From positions 3,455,501 to 3,519,500 of the forward strand of contig NZ_JACHIW010000001.1 of assembly GCF_014203395.1 (NCBI RefSeq): DNA of 64,000 bases, in the 5' to 3' direction. Source of the DNA: Saccharopolyspora phatthalungensis (GTDB taxonomy: Bacteria; Actinomycetota; Actinomycetes; Mycobacteriales; Pseudonocardiaceae). The notes beneath the pieces are model-generated. The model saw only the letters and a program-made list of their open reading frames with translations. It had not been told where the DNA came from and did not search any database. Positions 1 through 9,433 of this stretch are shown here, one piece after another. The first letter of the stretch is position 1. Each line of letters begins with the position of its first letter. The position numbers were made by a program, and so were the translations under genes.

Positions 1-792
1 TTCCTGGACGACTTCATCAAGATCCGCAAGCAGCGCAACCTCGGGTTGAACAAGACCGCCAAGCTGGTCGGCCAGCTGGTCGCATCGGTGCTGTTCGCGA
101 TCCTGGCGATCCAGTTCGTCAACCGCAACGGCGTCACACCGGCGTCCACGGAGCTCTCGTTCCTGCGGGACATCACGGTGATCTCGTTCGGCGCGATCGG
201 GTTCGTGATCTTCGCCTATGTCGCGATCAGCGGCTGGTCCAACGCGGTCAACTTCACCGACGGCATGGACGGCCTGGCGGCCGGCACCGCGGCGATGGTG
301 CTGGCGACCTATGTGCTGATCTCGTTCTGGCAGCTGCGCAACGACTGCTTCGCGCCGACCGGCCCGACGCCCGGCTGCTACACGGTGCGCGATCCGCTGG
401 ACATCGCGGTGGTCGCCGCGGCGGCAATGGCCGCCTGCGTCGGCTTTCTGTGGTGGAACGCCGCGCCCGCGAAGATCTTCATGGGCGACACCGGTTCGCT
501 GGCCCTGGGTGGCCTGCTGGCCGGGCTCTCGATGGTCACCCGGACCGAACTGCTGATGATCGTCATCGGCGGGGTGTTCGTGGTCGAGGCGCTGTCGGTG
601 GTGCTGCAGATCGCGGTGTTCCGGACCACCAGGCGACGGCTGTTCCGGATGGCGCCGTTCCACCATCACTTCGAGCTCGCCGGGTGGGCGGAGACCACGG
701 TGATCATCCGGTTCTGGGTGCTGGCCGGAATCAGTTGCATGTTCGGTGTCGGCCTTTTCTACGCGGACTGGCTGGCGTTGGCCAACCCCTGA
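1..792 (+). CDS. mraY: MraY, phospho-N-acetylmuramoyl-pentapeptide transferase (5' truncated by window)
   Basis: Integral membrane enzyme that moves phospho-MurNAc-pentapeptide from UDP to undecaprenyl phosphate, forming lipid I of peptidoglycan synthesis. The frame is open from base 1, where it reads [14 protein letters not shown], a match to the conserved cytoplasmic MraY loop. The true start therefore lies upstream of the window and the first 100 or so residues are missing. Visible hallmarks are [10 protein letters not shown] (catalytic Asp loop), [14 protein letters not shown] and the His-rich [10 protein letters not shown] loop near the C terminus. Several hydrophobic helices alternate with these loops. 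It is followed closely by murD in the usual dcw order. The identification is firm. Confidence 0.96.
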   Translation, partial: FLDDFIKIRKQRNLGLNKTAKLVGQLVASVLFAILAIQFVNRNGVTPASTELSFLRDITVISFGAIGFVIFAYVAISGWSNAVNFTDGMDGLAAGTAAMVLATYVLISFWQLRNDCFAPTGPTPGCYTVRDPLDIAVVAAAAMAACVGFLWWNAAPAKIFMGDTGSLALGGLLAGLSMVTRTELLMIVIGGVFVVEALSVVLQIAVFRTTRRRLFRMAPFHHHFELAGWAETTVIIRFWVLAGISCMFGVGLFYADWLALANP

Positions 793-836
793 CGCTTGAG
801 CGTGCAGGGACGAGGAGAGATTGGGGAGGCGACCCG

Positions 837-2273
837 GTGACTGGGCGGTTCGCGGGGCTGAACGTGCTGGTGGCCGGTGCCGGGGTGTCCGGGCGCTCGG
901 CCGCGGAGGCGCTGCTGGCGGTGGGCGCGGCGGTCACCGTTTCCGACGCCTCCGCCGATCGGCTGGCCGCGCTGGCGTCGCTGCAGGCGCAGGGCGCGGA
1001 GCTGGTGGCCGGGCTGTCCGAGCCGCCGGAAGACACCGAGCTGGTCGTCACTAGCCCCGGTTGGCGGCCGGATGCGCCGCTGCTGGCGGCGGCGGCCGCG
1101 GCCGGTGTCGAGGTGATCGGCGAGGTCGAACTCGCCTGGCGGCTGGACCAGGAGAAAGCGGAATCTCCTGCCGCGTCGATGGGCCGGCGAGCAGCGCCGG
1201 CCACGTGGCTGGCGGTCACCGGCACCAACGGCAAGACCACGACGGTCAGCATGCTGGAGTCGATCCTGCGCGCCGCCGAGGTCGACGTGGTGGCCTGCGG
1301 CAACGTCGGGCTGCCGGTGGTCGACGCGGTCCGGGCCGGACACCAGGTGCTCGCCGTGGAGCTGTCCAGCTTCCAGCTGCACTGGTCGGACTCCGTCGCG
1401 GCGTACGCCGCCGTCGTCCTCAACCTCGCCGACGATCACCTTGACTGGCACGGCTCCCTCGTCGCCTACGGCGACGCCAAGGCGAGGGTGTACTCCGGCA
1501 ATTCAGTTGCCGTCGCCAATGCCGACGACGCGTGGTCGACCCGGTTGTCCGCGGCTGCCGCGACGGACGCCAGGCGGGTCTCCTTCACGCTGTCGGCTCC
1601 GCAGGAGGGCCAGCTCGGCGTCGAGGACGCCTCGCTGGTGGACCGGGCCTTCGGCGATCGGGTGGTGCTCGCGTCGGTCGCGGACGTGCACCCGGCGGGG
1701 CCGCACAACGTGGCCAATGCGCTGGCTGCGGCCGCGCTGGCGCGCGCTTACGGCGTCGAGCCCGGTGCGGTGGCCGACGGGCTGCGGGCGTACCAACCGG
1801 GGGCGCACCGGTCGGTGGCGGTGGCCGAAGCCGCCGGTGTGTCCTATGTAGACGATTCGAAGGCGACGAATCCGCACGCCGCGGACGCGGCGCTGCGCGC
1901 GCACCAGCGAGTGGTGTGGATCGCGGGCGGGCTGCTCAAGGGCGCCGAGGTCGACGAACTGATCGCGGCCAACGCCGATCGGCTGGACGCCGTGGTGCTG
2001 ATCGGCCGGGATCGGGACCGGTTCGCCGCCGCACTGGCCCGACACGCGCCGGATGTGCCGGTCCGCGAGGTGACCGCGGGGGACGATGCGGGCATGCTGC
2101 AAGCTGTTCGCTCGGCCAGCGAGTTCGCGCGACCGGGCTCGGTGGTCCTGCTCGCCCCGGCCGCCGCGTCGATGGACATGTTCACCGACTACGCCCATCG
2201 AGGCCGGGCCTTCGCCGACGCGGTGCGCGCGGTGGTGGCCGATTCTCCGGCGGCATCGACGCACGGCGGGTGA
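837..2273 (+). CDS. murD: MurD, UDP-N-acetylmuramoylalanine-D-glutamate ligase
   Basis: Cytoplasmic ATP-dependent Mur ligase that adds D-Glu to UDP-MurNAc-L-Ala. The protein is 478 aa, the usual length. The N-terminal Rossmann-like domain starts VLVAGAGVSGRSAA, the central ATPase domain has the P-loop TGTNGKTTT near residue 127, and the C-terminal domain carries YVDDSKATNPHA. The frame is open further upstream, but that extension overlaps mraY in another frame. GTG 837 is chosen because it begins the Rossmann domain and is preceded by a GGGGAGG-type ribosome site. It lies between mraY and ftsW and is probably cotranscribed. Confidence 0.95.
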   Translation: MTGRFAGLNVLVAGAGVSGRSAAEALLAVGAAVTVSDASADRLAALASLQAQGAELVAGLSEPPEDTELVVTSPGWRPDAPLLAAAAAAGVEVIGEVELAWRLDQEKAESPAASMGRRAAPATWLAVTGTNGKTTTVSMLESILRAAEVDVVACGNVGLPVVDAVRAGHQVLAVELSSFQLHWSDSVAAYAAVVLNLADDHLDWHGSLVAYGDAKARVYSGNSVAVANADDAWSTRLSAAAATDARRVSFTLSAPQEGQLGVEDASLVDRAFGDRVVLASVADVHPAGPHNVANALAAAALARAYGVEPGAVADGLRAYQPGAHRSVAVAEAAGVSYVDDSKATNPHAADAALRAHQRVVWIAGGLLKGAEVDELIAANADRLDAVVLIGRDRDRFAAALARHAPDVPVREVTAGDDAGMLQAVRSASEFARPGSVVLLAPAAASMDMFTDYAHRGRAFADAVRAVVADSPAASTHGG

Positions 2274-2279
2274 TCCGTC

Positions 2280-3698
2280 GTGACCACCGCGACCAACGCC
2301 GCGCCCGCACGGGGCTCGAAGCGACGCACGAGCCTGACCGTGCTGTCGCCGCTGACCGCGTGGCTGACCCGGCCGCTGGCCTCGTTCCACCTGCTGCTCG
2401 CGGTGTTCGGCCTGTTGACGGTCTTCGGCCTGGTGATGGTGCTTTCGGCCTCCAGCGTCGACTCGTTCACCAGGGACGGCTCGTCCTACAGCGTGTTCAG
2501 CAAGCAGGTGATGTACTGCCTCGCCGGGCTGGCGCTGTTCTACCTCGCGCTGCGGGTGCCGGTGCGGCTGATGCGCCGGTTCAGCCTGATCCTGCTGACG
2601 ACCTGCCTGGGCCTGCTCGTGCTGGTGCTGACGCCGCTGGGCACCAAGCTGAACGGGGCGCAGAGCTGGTTCGTGGTGGCCGGGGTGTCGTTCCAGCCGG
2701 TCGAGTTCGCCAAGGTCGCCTTCGCGTTGTGGGGCGCGCATGTGCTGGTCACCAAGCGCGGCCTGATGACGCAGTACCGGCATCTGCTGGTGCCGGTGGT
2801 GCCGGCGGCGCTGCTGATGTTCGCGCTGGTGATGATGCAGCCGGATCTGGGGTCGACGGTCACGCTGTTCGTGGTGCTGCTCGGGCTGCTGTGGTTCGCC
2901 GGTGCGCCGCTGCGGCTGTTCTTCGCGATGCTGCTGGGCGCGGTGACCGGCGGTGTGGCGCTGGCGATGGTCGCCTCCTACCGGATGGCCCGGCTCACCA
3001 CGTTCCTGGATCCGCTGGCCGACCCCTCCGGCCACGGCTACCAGGCGATGCAGGCGCTGTTCGCGCTGGCCGACGGCGGGTTGTTCGGCCGCGGGCTGGG
3101 GCAGGGCTGGTCGAAGTGGCAATACCTGCCCAACGTGCACAACGACTTCATCTTCGCGGTGATCGGTGAGGAACTTGGGTTCGTCGGCTGCGCCATCGTG
3201 CTGGTGCTCTTCGGCACCACCGCCTATGTGGGCATGCGCATCGCGTTCCGCAACACCGACCCGTACATCCGGCTGGTGTCGGCGACCTTGACCACCTGGC
3301 TGGTGGGGCAGGCGATCATCAACGTCGGCTACGTGGTGGGCCTGCTGCCCACCACCGGGTTGCCGCTGCCGCTGATTTCCTCCGGCGGGTCGTCGGTGGT
3401 GACCAGCATGCTGGTGTTCGGCCTGCTGGCGAACTTCGCCCGGCACGAACCCGAGGCGATCGCCGCGCTACGGTCTTTGGGGCCGGGTCGGGTCGGCAAG
3501 CTGCTGCGCCTGCCCACCCCGGTGCCGTACCGGCCGCCGGCCAGGCGGCGTCCGGCGCGACCCACTACCCCACGAAGCCGGCCCGGCGCGAAGAGCTCCG
3601 GGACGGCGGCAACTCGCCGGGGAGGCGGGGACACGCGCGCGCGTGGTGCGCGCAGCGGTCCCGGATCCCGGGCGCAGACACGAGGAGGACACCGTTGA
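2280..3698 (+). CDS. ftsW: FtsW, SEDS-family peptidoglycan glycosyltransferase of the divisome
   Basis: Polytopic SEDS protein that polymerises lipid II at the septum together with a class B PBP. The protein is 472 aa. About ten hydrophobic helices occupy roughly residues 35-400. The family signatures are visible: [14 protein letters not shown], a long extracytoplasmic loop with [27 protein letters not shown] split over that region, and [16 protein letters not shown] near the end. The last 70 residues form a basic, Arg/Pro-rich cytoplasmic tail, typical of actinobacterial FtsW. GTG 2280 lies 6 bp after the murD stop. The stop codon overlaps the murG start, indicating translational coupling. 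Confidence 0.95.
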   Translation: MTTATNAAPARGSKRRTSLTVLSPLTAWLTRPLASFHLLLAVFGLLTVFGLVMVLSASSVDSFTRDGSSYSVFSKQVMYCLAGLALFYLALRVPVRLMRRFSLILLTTCLGLLVLVLTPLGTKLNGAQSWFVVAGVSFQPVEFAKVAFALWGAHVLVTKRGLMTQYRHLLVPVVPAALLMFALVMMQPDLGSTVTLFVVLLGLLWFAGAPLRLFFAMLLGAVTGGVALAMVASYRMARLTTFLDPLADPSGHGYQAMQALFALADGGLFGRGLGQGWSKWQYLPNVHNDFIFAVIGEELGFVGCAIVLVLFGTTAYVGMRIAFRNTDPYIRLVSATLTTWLVGQAIINVGYVVGLLPTTGLPLPLISSGGSSVVTSMLVFGLLANFARHEPEAIAALRSLGPGRVGKLLRLPTPVPYRPPARRRPARPTTPRSRPGAKSSGTAATRRGGGDTRARGARSGPGSRAQTRGGHR

Positions 3699-4849
3699 GC
3701 GGGGAGCAGACGGTTCGCATCGACCAGGGCGCCGTGGCCGACCCGCGGGGTGCCGCCGTGGGGCGGCGGACGCTGTCGGTGGTGGTCGCCGGTGGCGGCA
3801 CCGCCGGGCACATCGAGCCCGCGCTGGCGCTGGCCGACGCGGTGCGTCGGCTGCGGCCCGACGCCCGGGTGACCGCTCTTGGCACCGAGCGGGGGCTGGA
3901 GAACCGGCTGGTGCCGGCCCGCGGCTACCCGCTGGAGCTCATCCCGCCGGTGCCGATGCCGCGCAAGGCCAGCCCGGAGCTGCTGAAGCTGCCGCTGAAG
4001 GTGCGGGAATCGGTGAAGCGGACCCGCGACGTGCTGGACCGCGTCGGCGCGAACGTGGTGGTCGGCTTCGGCGGCTACGTCTCGCTGCCCGCCTACCTGG
4101 CCGCGCGCGGCCGGGTGCCGATCGTGGTGCACGAGGCGAACGCGCGCGCCGGACTGGCGAACAAGGTGGGCGCGAAGTTCGCCGCACGCGTCTTGGCGGC
4201 CACCCCGGACAGCGGCCTGGCCGGGGCGCGGACCATCGGGATCCCGCTGCGCGAGTCGATTACCCGGTTGGACCGGTGGGCGCTGCGGGCGCAGGCCCGC
4301 CAGCACTTCGGGTTACACCCGCACGCCCCGACGATCCTGGTCGTCGGCGGTTCGCAGGGCGCGCGCACGCTGAACACCGCGTTCTCCGGTGCGGCGGAAG
4401 CGTTGGGACGCGCGGGAATCGGCGTGCTGCACGCGCACGGCCCGAAGAACACCATTGCGGTGCAACAGGTTCCCGGTGCGCCCGCCTACACGGCGGTGCC
4501 CTACCTGGAGCGGATGGACCTGGCGTACGCGGCGGCGGACCTGGTGGTGTGCCGCTCCGGCGCGATGACCGTCGCCGAGGTCTCGGCCGTCGGGCTGCCC
4601 GCGGTGTTCGTGCCGCTGCCGCACGGCAACGGCGAGCAGGCGCTCAACGCGCAGCCGGTGGTGACCGCCGGTGGTGCGCGGCTGGTGGCGGACGCGGACC
4701 TGACCGCGCAGCGGGTGATCGACGAGGTGCTGCCGCTGGCGCGCGACGCGCAACGGTTGCAAGAGATGAGCCGGGCGACGCTGGGCAGCGGCCACCGGGA
4801 GGCGGACCAGGTGCTGGCGCAGATTGTGCTGGAGGTGGCGGGTCAATGA
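3695..4849 (+). CDS. murG: MurG, UDP-GlcNAc:undecaprenyl-PP-MurNAc-pentapeptide GlcNAc transferase
   Basis: Peripheral membrane GT28 enzyme that converts lipid I to lipid II. The protein is 384 aa. The N-terminal Rossmann domain has the Gly-rich loop [17 protein letters not shown] near residue 32 and the membrane-facing [13 protein letters not shown] loop. The C-terminal domain has [12 protein letters not shown], the nucleotide-binding [18 protein letters not shown] and [13 protein letters not shown]. The start taken is TTG 3695, which overlaps the ftsW stop and follows the strong ribosome site GAGGAGG. A start a few codons later cannot be excluded because the first 25 residues are not conserved. 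Confidence 0.95.
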   Translation: MSGEQTVRIDQGAVADPRGAAVGRRTLSVVVAGGGTAGHIEPALALADAVRRLRPDARVTALGTERGLENRLVPARGYPLELIPPVPMPRKASPELLKLPLKVRESVKRTRDVLDRVGANVVVGFGGYVSLPAYLAARGRVPIVVHEANARAGLANKVGAKFAARVLAATPDSGLAGARTIGIPLRESITRLDRWALRAQARQHFGLHPHAPTILVVGGSQGARTLNTAFSGAAEALGRAGIGVLHAHGPKNTIAVQQVPGAPAYTAVPYLERMDLAYAAADLVVCRSGAMTVAEVSAVGLPAVFVPLPHGNGEQALNAQPVVTAGGARLVADADLTAQRVIDEVLPLARDAQRLQEMSRATLGSGHREADQVLAQIVLEVAGQ

Positions 4850-6294
4850 CCGGACCGTCCCCATCAAACTTTGAAACCGTGGAGCTCGAAGCCTTGTTGG
4901 CGCGGGTGCACCTGGTCGGCATCGGCGGGGCCGGGATGAGTGGCATCGCCCGCATCCTGCTGGCTCGCGGGCAGCAGGTGTCCGGTTCGGACGCCCGCGA
5001 CTCGCGCACCGTGCTCGCGCTGCGCGCGCAGGGCGCGCGCATCGGCATCGGCCACCAGGCGGAGAACCTGGACCAGTTCGACGCGGACCCGACGGCGGTC
5101 GTGGTGTCCACGGCCATCAAGCTGGACAACGCGGAGCTGGTCGAGGCGCAGCGGCGCGGGATCACCGTGCTGCGCCGGGCCGAGGCACTGGCCGCGCTGA
5201 TGGCCGGGCACCGGGTCGCTTGCGTGGCGGGCACCCACGGCAAGACGTCCACGACCTCGATGCTGACCGTCGCGTTGCAGCACTGCCGGTTCGACCCGTC
5301 CTTCGCTATCGGCGGTGACCTGAACGACTCGGGCGCGAACGCGCACCACGGCGACGGCAGCATCTTCGTCGCCGAGGCGGACGAGAGCGACGGATCGTTC
5401 CTGGTGTTCGCGCCGTCGGTGGCGGTGGTGACCAACGTCGAGCCCGACCACCTGGACCACCACGGCACCGCCGAGGCCTACACCGAGGTCTTCGAGGAGT
5501 TCGTCCGGCGCATCGAACCGGGCGGCGTGCTGATCGCCTGCTCCGACGACCCTGGCGCGGCCGAGCTCGCCGACCGGGCAGCGGCTGCCGGGGTCCGGGT
5601 GCGGCGCTACGGGAAGTCGGCGACCGGCGACGGCGATGCGCTGCTGGTCGGGTACCGGCCCGAGCACGCCTCCGGAGTGGCCTGTGTGGAGCTCGGCGGC
5701 GACCGCGTCGACGTGCGGGTGTCGGTGCCGGGCGAGCACATGGCGGGCAACGCGGTCGCGGCGCTGCTCGCCGGGCTGGAACTCGGTGCGCCGCTCGGTG
5801 GTCTGCTCGACGGGCTCGCCGCGTTCGGCGGGGTCCGACGGCGGTTCGAGTTCAAGGGCCGCGCCGACGGCGTGCGGGTCTACGACGACTACGCCCACCA
5901 CCCGACCGAGGTGGACGCGCAGCTGCGCGCGGTCCGGCCGGTGGTCGGCGACGGTCGGCTGATCGTGGTGTTCCAGCCGCACCTGTTCTCCCGCACGGCG
6001 GCGTTCGCCGGCGAGTTCGCGACCGCGCTCGGCCTGGCCGACGAGGTCGTCGTGCTGGACGTCTACGGCGCGCGCGAGGACCCGCAGCCCGGTGTCACCG
6101 GCGAGCTGATCGCCGGCGAAGTGCCGCTGCCGGCCGAGAACGTGCACTATGAGCCGTCGTTCACGGCGGCGGCGCCGCGGGTAGCGAGCCTGGCCCGGCC
6201 GGGTGACCTGGTGCTGACGATGGGGGCCGGGGACGTGACGATGCTCGGCCCGGAGATCCTCCGCGAGATCGACCCCGACGCAGGGGAGGAGTAA
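4846..6294 (+). CDS. murC: MurC, UDP-N-acetylmuramate-L-alanine ligase
   Basis: First Mur ligase, adding L-Ala to UDP-MurNAc in the cytoplasm with ATP. The protein is 482 aa. The N-terminal domain has the Gly-rich motif [14 protein letters not shown], the P-loop is [11 protein letters not shown] near residue 128, and [21 protein letters not shown] and [10 protein letters not shown] follow, all typical of MurC. ATG 4846 overlaps the murG stop by 4 bp (ATGA), so translation is probably coupled. The open frame upstream of this ATG is only the antisense-free shadow of murG and is not part of the protein. Confidence 0.96.
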   Translation: MTGPSPSNFETVELEALLARVHLVGIGGAGMSGIARILLARGQQVSGSDARDSRTVLALRAQGARIGIGHQAENLDQFDADPTAVVVSTAIKLDNAELVEAQRRGITVLRRAEALAALMAGHRVACVAGTHGKTSTTSMLTVALQHCRFDPSFAIGGDLNDSGANAHHGDGSIFVAEADESDGSFLVFAPSVAVVTNVEPDHLDHHGTAEAYTEVFEEFVRRIEPGGVLIACSDDPGAAELADRAAAAGVRVRRYGKSATGDGDALLVGYRPEHASGVACVELGGDRVDVRVSVPGEHMAGNAVAALLAGLELGAPLGGLLDGLAAFGGVRRRFEFKGRADGVRVYDDYAHHPTEVDAQLRAVRPVVGDGRLIVVFQPHLFSRTAAFAGEFATALGLADEVVVLDVYGAREDPQPGVTGELIAGEVPLPAENVHYEPSFTAAAPRVASLARPGDLVLTMGAGDVTMLGPEILREIDPDAGEE

Positions 6295-6296
6295 GG

Positions 6297-7043
6297 GTGA
6301 CCCCGACGCGTCGCCGCGCCCCGGCGCGCCCCGGGCTGCGCAGCACCCGAGGCCGCCCGGTGCGGGGCGGCGCGATGGCACCGCCGAGGTGGCGCCGCTG
6401 GGCGCTTCCGGCGCTGTTAACGGTGGCGACGTTGGTGGCGGTCGTGCTGTATTTCACGCCACTGCTGGGGGTCCGGTCGGTGCAGGTCGTCGGCAACTCG
6501 AGGCTCGGCCAGGACGAGGTGGTGCGGGCCGCGGGCATCGAATCCGGCACTCCGATGCTGCAGGTCGATGTCGACGAGATCCGCGCCCGGCTGCAGGCGG
6601 TGCCGAAGATCGCGGCGGCCCAGGTGTCGCTGAGCTGGCCGTCCACGGTGCGGGTCCAGGTCACGGAGCGGATTCCGGTGGCGTTCCTGGTGGCGCGTAA
6701 CGGGATCCAGCTCGTCGATGCCGATGGCGTGCCGTTCGACGTGGTTCCGCAACTTCCGGCCGATTTGCCGGAGCTCCGCGTCCGGGCGGCGTCCCAGAAC
6801 GATGCGACGACGCGGGCGGCGATGACGGTCCTGATGGCCCTGCCGCAGTCGGTGCGGGCCGAGGTCACGGCGGTGATCGCGGAGCGGTCGAATGCGATCC
6901 GCCTGCTGTTGACGGGTGACCGCGAGGTCGCCTGGGGAGCCCTGGAGGAAACCCCCCGGAAGGCGGCGATTCTCCCGCCGCTGCTGACCCGCCCGGGCAA
7001 GGTCTACGACGTGACCACCCCGGCACTGCCCACTGTGGCCTGA
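6297..7043 (+). CDS. ftsQ: FtsQ, POTRA-domain cell division protein
   Basis: Bitopic divisome protein that bridges early and late division proteins. The protein is 248 aa. A basic, Arg/Pro-rich cytoplasmic N terminus of about 38 residues precedes one transmembrane helix (about 38-60). The POTRA domain begins VRSVQVVGNSRLGQDEVV, and the FtsQ/DivIB beta domain follows (for example VTERIPVAFLVARNGIQLVDADG). GTG 6297 lies 2 bp after the murC stop behind a GGGGAGGAG ribosome site. In most actinobacteria ftsZ comes next. Here nos and other genes intervene for about 4.8 kb. Confidence 0.92.
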   Translation: MTPTRRRAPARPGLRSTRGRPVRGGAMAPPRWRRWALPALLTVATLVAVVLYFTPLLGVRSVQVVGNSRLGQDEVVRAAGIESGTPMLQVDVDEIRARLQAVPKIAAAQVSLSWPSTVRVQVTERIPVAFLVARNGIQLVDADGVPFDVVPQLPADLPELRVRAASQNDATTRAAMTVLMALPQSVRAEVTAVIAERSNAIRLLLTGDREVAWGALEETPRKAAILPPLLTRPGKVYDVTTPALPTVA

Positions 7044-7062
7044 TCGCTGGCCGGTGGCGGAA

Positions 7063-7080
7063 TTGCCCAATTTTAGGCAA
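7063..7080. promoter_or_regulatory. Short dyad between ftsQ and nos
   Basis: TTGCC and GGCAA arms are separated by 8 AT-rich bases in a very GC-rich context, 20 bp after the ftsQ stop and about 46 bp before the -10 box of nos. The site could be a regulator site for nos. It has no T-tract and is a weak terminator candidate. No family match is claimed. Confidence 0.3.
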
Positions 7081-7125
7081 AATCGGGAAACCCCCGGTCC
7101 CGACCAAGATCGTCTTCCTCGACGC

Positions 7126-7137
7126 TACCGTAGGCAA
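7126..7137 (+). promoter_or_regulatory. Leaderless promoter (-10) of nos
   Basis: TACCGT at 7126-7131 is followed by 6 nt and then GTG 7138. This TANNNT-N6-start geometry is that of actinobacterial leaderless transcripts and was used to choose the nos start. There is no Shine-Dalgarno sequence upstream of the GTG. No good -35 box is visible. Confidence 0.5.
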
Positions 7138-8370
7138 GTGTTCAAGGTTAGCGGCGACGTGCCGGAGTCGGTGTTCGGCGGGAGCGTGACCGCATCGCAG
7201 CCGACCAAGCGGTTGCGCGTGGTGCGGCGGTCGTCCGATCGCTCCGCGCGGCCGGTGGACGTGGCGGAGGCCGAAGAGTTCTTGCGGCTGTTCCACGCGG
7301 AAAACCGCGACTGCGGGTCGTTGCAGCAGCGGCTGGACCGGATGCGCTACGAGATCGACACGGTCGGCACCTACCGGCACACGCCGGCGGAACTGACCTT
7401 CGGCGCGCAGGTGGCGTGGCGCAACAGCGCCCGCTGCATCGGCCGGTTGTACTGGCGGAGCCTGAAGGTACGCGACCTGCGGGACGTGCACACCGTCTCC
7501 GGCGTCGCGGCGCACTGCGTGCAACACCTGCGGATGGCCACCAACGACGGCAAGATCCGCCCGGTGATCAGCGTGTTCCCGCCGGAGACCCCGCAGTGCC
7601 CGGCACCGCGGATCTGGAACGAACAGCTCATCCGTTACGCCGGGTACAAGCACCGTGACGGCACGGTGCTCGGTGACCCTCGCTACGTGCGCTTCACCGA
7701 AGCGCTGACCACCTTCGGCTGGTGGCCGCCGGCCCAGCGCACCTCCTTCGACGTGCTCCCGCTGGTGGTGGAGACCGCCGAGGAGGGCCCGCACATGTTC
7801 GCCCTGCCGGCGGAGACGATCAAAGAGGTCCCGCTGAGCCACCCCGAGTTGCCCTGGTTCGCCGAGCTCGGGCTGCGCTGGCATGCGGTCCCGCTGATCA
7901 GCAACATGCGGCTTAGCATCGGCGGGGTGTCGTATCCGGCGGCGCCGTTCAACGGCTGGTACATGGGCACCGAGATCGGCGCCCGCAACTTCGGCGACTC
8001 CGAGCGCTACAACCTTGTCCCGGTGGTCGCCAAGCGGTTGGGCCTGGACATTTCGCGCGAGGACACCCTGTGGCGGGATCGCGCGCTGGTCGAGCTCAAC
8101 CGGGCGGTGCTGCACTCCTACCGAGAGGCCGGGGTGACGATCACCGACCACCACACGGAGTCGCAGCGCTTCCTGACGCATCTGGCCAAGGAGGAGGCGG
8201 CGGGCCGCAAGTGCCCGGTGGACTGGTCCTGGATCGTGCCGCCGATGTCGGGCTCGCAGACCCCGGTCTTCCACCGCTACTACGACGAAGACCCGCAACG
8301 CCCGGACTTCCTCCTCGACGAGGACGCCACCCGCCGCGCCCTCGAAGGCGGCCCACCCCGTTTCGCCTAA
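7138..8370 (+). CDS. nos: Bacterial nitric oxide synthase, oxygenase domain
   Basis: Heme-thiolate enzyme that oxidises L-arginine to citrulline and NO, relying on separate reductases because no flavin domain is present. The protein is 410 aa. The proximal heme ligand is in WRNSARCIGR (Cys100), the substrate Glu is in GWYMGTEIGARN (Glu279), and DHHTESQRF and CPVDWSWIVPPMSGSQ complete the NOS core. The N-terminal ~40 residues are unconserved. The frame is open back to GTG 7054, but GTG 7138 is preferred because a TACCGT -10 box sits 6 nt upstream. An insertion sequence begins immediately after the TAA stop. The gene sits inside the division cluster, but nothing in the sequence ties it to division. 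Confidence 0.95.
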   Translation: MFKVSGDVPESVFGGSVTASQPTKRLRVVRRSSDRSARPVDVAEAEEFLRLFHAENRDCGSLQQRLDRMRYEIDTVGTYRHTPAELTFGAQVAWRNSARCIGRLYWRSLKVRDLRDVHTVSGVAAHCVQHLRMATNDGKIRPVISVFPPETPQCPAPRIWNEQLIRYAGYKHRDGTVLGDPRYVRFTEALTTFGWWPPAQRTSFDVLPLVVETAEEGPHMFALPAETIKEVPLSHPELPWFAELGLRWHAVPLISNMRLSIGGVSYPAAPFNGWYMGTEIGARNFGDSERYNLVPVVAKRLGLDISREDTLWRDRALVELNRAVLHSYREAGVTITDHHTESQRFLTHLAKEEAAGRKCPVDWSWIVPPMSGSQTPVFHRYYDEDPQRPDFLLDEDATRRALEGGPPRFA

Positions 8371-8446
8371 GAGACTGTTGGGTAACCGGGTGGGCACGTA
8401 GCGCCACGTGATGTTGATCATGGTTGGCGTGTCGGGAAGACCAAAA

Positions 8447-8503
8447 GATCATCCCCGCCGTCATCTGGTTGTGTGTGCAACTGCGATACCGGCGGGGATG
8501 ATC
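8447..8503 (+). promoter_or_regulatory. Stem-loop around the transposase start codon
   Basis: A 14-bp perfect inverted repeat (8447-8460 and 8490-8503, core ATCCCCGCCG / CGGCGGGGAT) flanks a 29-nt loop holding the transposase GTG start at 8473. A transcript entering from nos would fold this stem. Transcripts starting inside the element near the start codon would not. This resembles the read-through protection of IS10 and IS50. That role is inferred here and not shown. Confidence 0.55.
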
Positions 8504-9375
8504 GCCGCTCATGTTATCCGTCCAGTCTGACCGATGAGGTGTGGGCGGTCCTGGAACCGTTGATGCCGGTACGAGACCGCCGAAAGGGCGGTGCCGCAAG
8601 GAGATACGGCGATCGTCTGGTGCTGGACGCGGTCTTCTTCGTGCTGCGCTCGGGCTGTCAGTGGCGGATGATTCCCCGCGATCTGCTGCCCTGGGACGCC
8701 GCCTACCGCTGGTTTCGGACCTGGGCGGCTGACGGCACCATCGACCGTGTTCACGACGCGCTGCGCGATCAGGTCCGTATCCAGGCCGGGCGCCAGGCGG
8801 ACCCGTCGGCGGCGGTGCTCGATGCCCAGTCCATCAAAAGCAGTGAGGGCGGCCAAGCGCGCGGGTTCGATATGGGCAAGAAAACGACAGGCCGCAAACG
8901 GCACCTGATCGTGGACACCCTCGGCCTGCTGCTGGTCGTCATGGTCACCTCCGCGTCGGTCCAGGACCGCGTCGGCGGGCGGGAGATCCTGCAACGCCTG
9001 GCCGCCCGGTTCCCCTCGATCGCGCTGGTCTGGGCCGATGGCGGATACGCCAACTCCATCGTCAACGGCCTACTGGCCTGGGCGAAGGAAAAACTCGGAC
9101 TGGTACTGGAAATCGTCAAACGCAGCGACGATGTCAAGGGGTTCCAGGTGCTACCGCGCAGGTGGGTGGTCGAACGAACTTTTGGGTGGCTGATCCGTCA
9201 TCGCCGCCTCGCACGAGACTACGAACGCCGGACCGTCAACTCCGAAACCATGATCAAGCTCGCGATGATCCGCCTCATGGCCACCCGGCTGGCCGGCCAG
9301 ACCGTCCAGTGGTCCAACACCACCGAACGCGAAGCCGCCCGCCGACTCACCGTGGAGACCCATCTCGCAGCGTAA
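8473..9375 (+). CDS. IS5-family DDE transposase
   Basis: Cut-and-paste transposase of the surrounding element. The protein is 300 aa. The N-terminal half has the IS5/DUF4096-like signature YPSSLTDEVWAVLEPL and FFVLRSGCQWRMIPRDL. The catalytic DDE residues are seen in VLDAQSIKS, VWADGGY and VVERTFGWLIRHRRL (the Y-2-R-3-E-6-K-like C1 region). GTG 8473 is the only reasonable start before the conserved region, and no ribosome site is visible. The frame is full length with no frameshift. The start lies in the loop of a strong stem. Confidence 0.93.
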   Translation: MCNCDTGGDDRRSCYPSSLTDEVWAVLEPLMPVRDRRKGGAARRYGDRLVLDAVFFVLRSGCQWRMIPRDLLPWDAAYRWFRTWAADGTIDRVHDALRDQVRIQAGRQADPSAAVLDAQSIKSSEGGQARGFDMGKKTTGRKRHLIVDTLGLLLVVMVTSASVQDRVGGREILQRLAARFPSIALVWADGGYANSIVNGLLAWAKEKLGLVLEIVKRSDDVKGFQVLPRRWVVERTFGWLIRHRRLARDYERRTVNSETMIKLAMIRLMATRLAGQTVQWSNTTEREAARRLTVETHLAA

Positions 9376-9421
9376 TCACTCACATACCCAACAGCCTCTA
9401 AGGATTGTCGGCGGTTCGCCG

Positions 9422-9433
9422 TAGGCTCGGGGC
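9422..9433 (+). promoter_or_regulatory. Leaderless promoter (-10) of the WYL regulator
   Basis: TAGGCT at 9422-9427 lies 6 nt before GTG 9434. It starts only 20 bp beyond the target duplication of the insertion sequence, so the insertion stopped just short of this promoter. Confidence 0.45.

Larger units (their letters stand above)
8371..9398 (+). mobile_element. IS5-family (IS427-like) insertion sequence, 1028 bp
   Basis: The ends are imperfect inverted repeats. Reading inward, the left end is GAGACTGTTGGGTA and the right end is GAGGCTGTTGGGTA. The element carries one DDE transposase gene. It is flanked by the 3-bp direct repeat TAA at 8368-8370 and 9399-9401, which fits the TNA target duplications of the IS1031/IS427 branch of the IS5 family. 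The left TAA is the stop codon of nos, so the insertion kept the reading frame end intact. The ends, target duplication and transposase are all intact, suggesting a fairly recent and possibly active element. Confidence 0.9.

Noticed and set aside
1503..3446. 647-codon minus-strand frame antisense to murD and ftsW
   Set aside because: Shadow frame. Rich in Gln, His and Arg with no recognisable domain, while both plus-strand genes are firmly identified.
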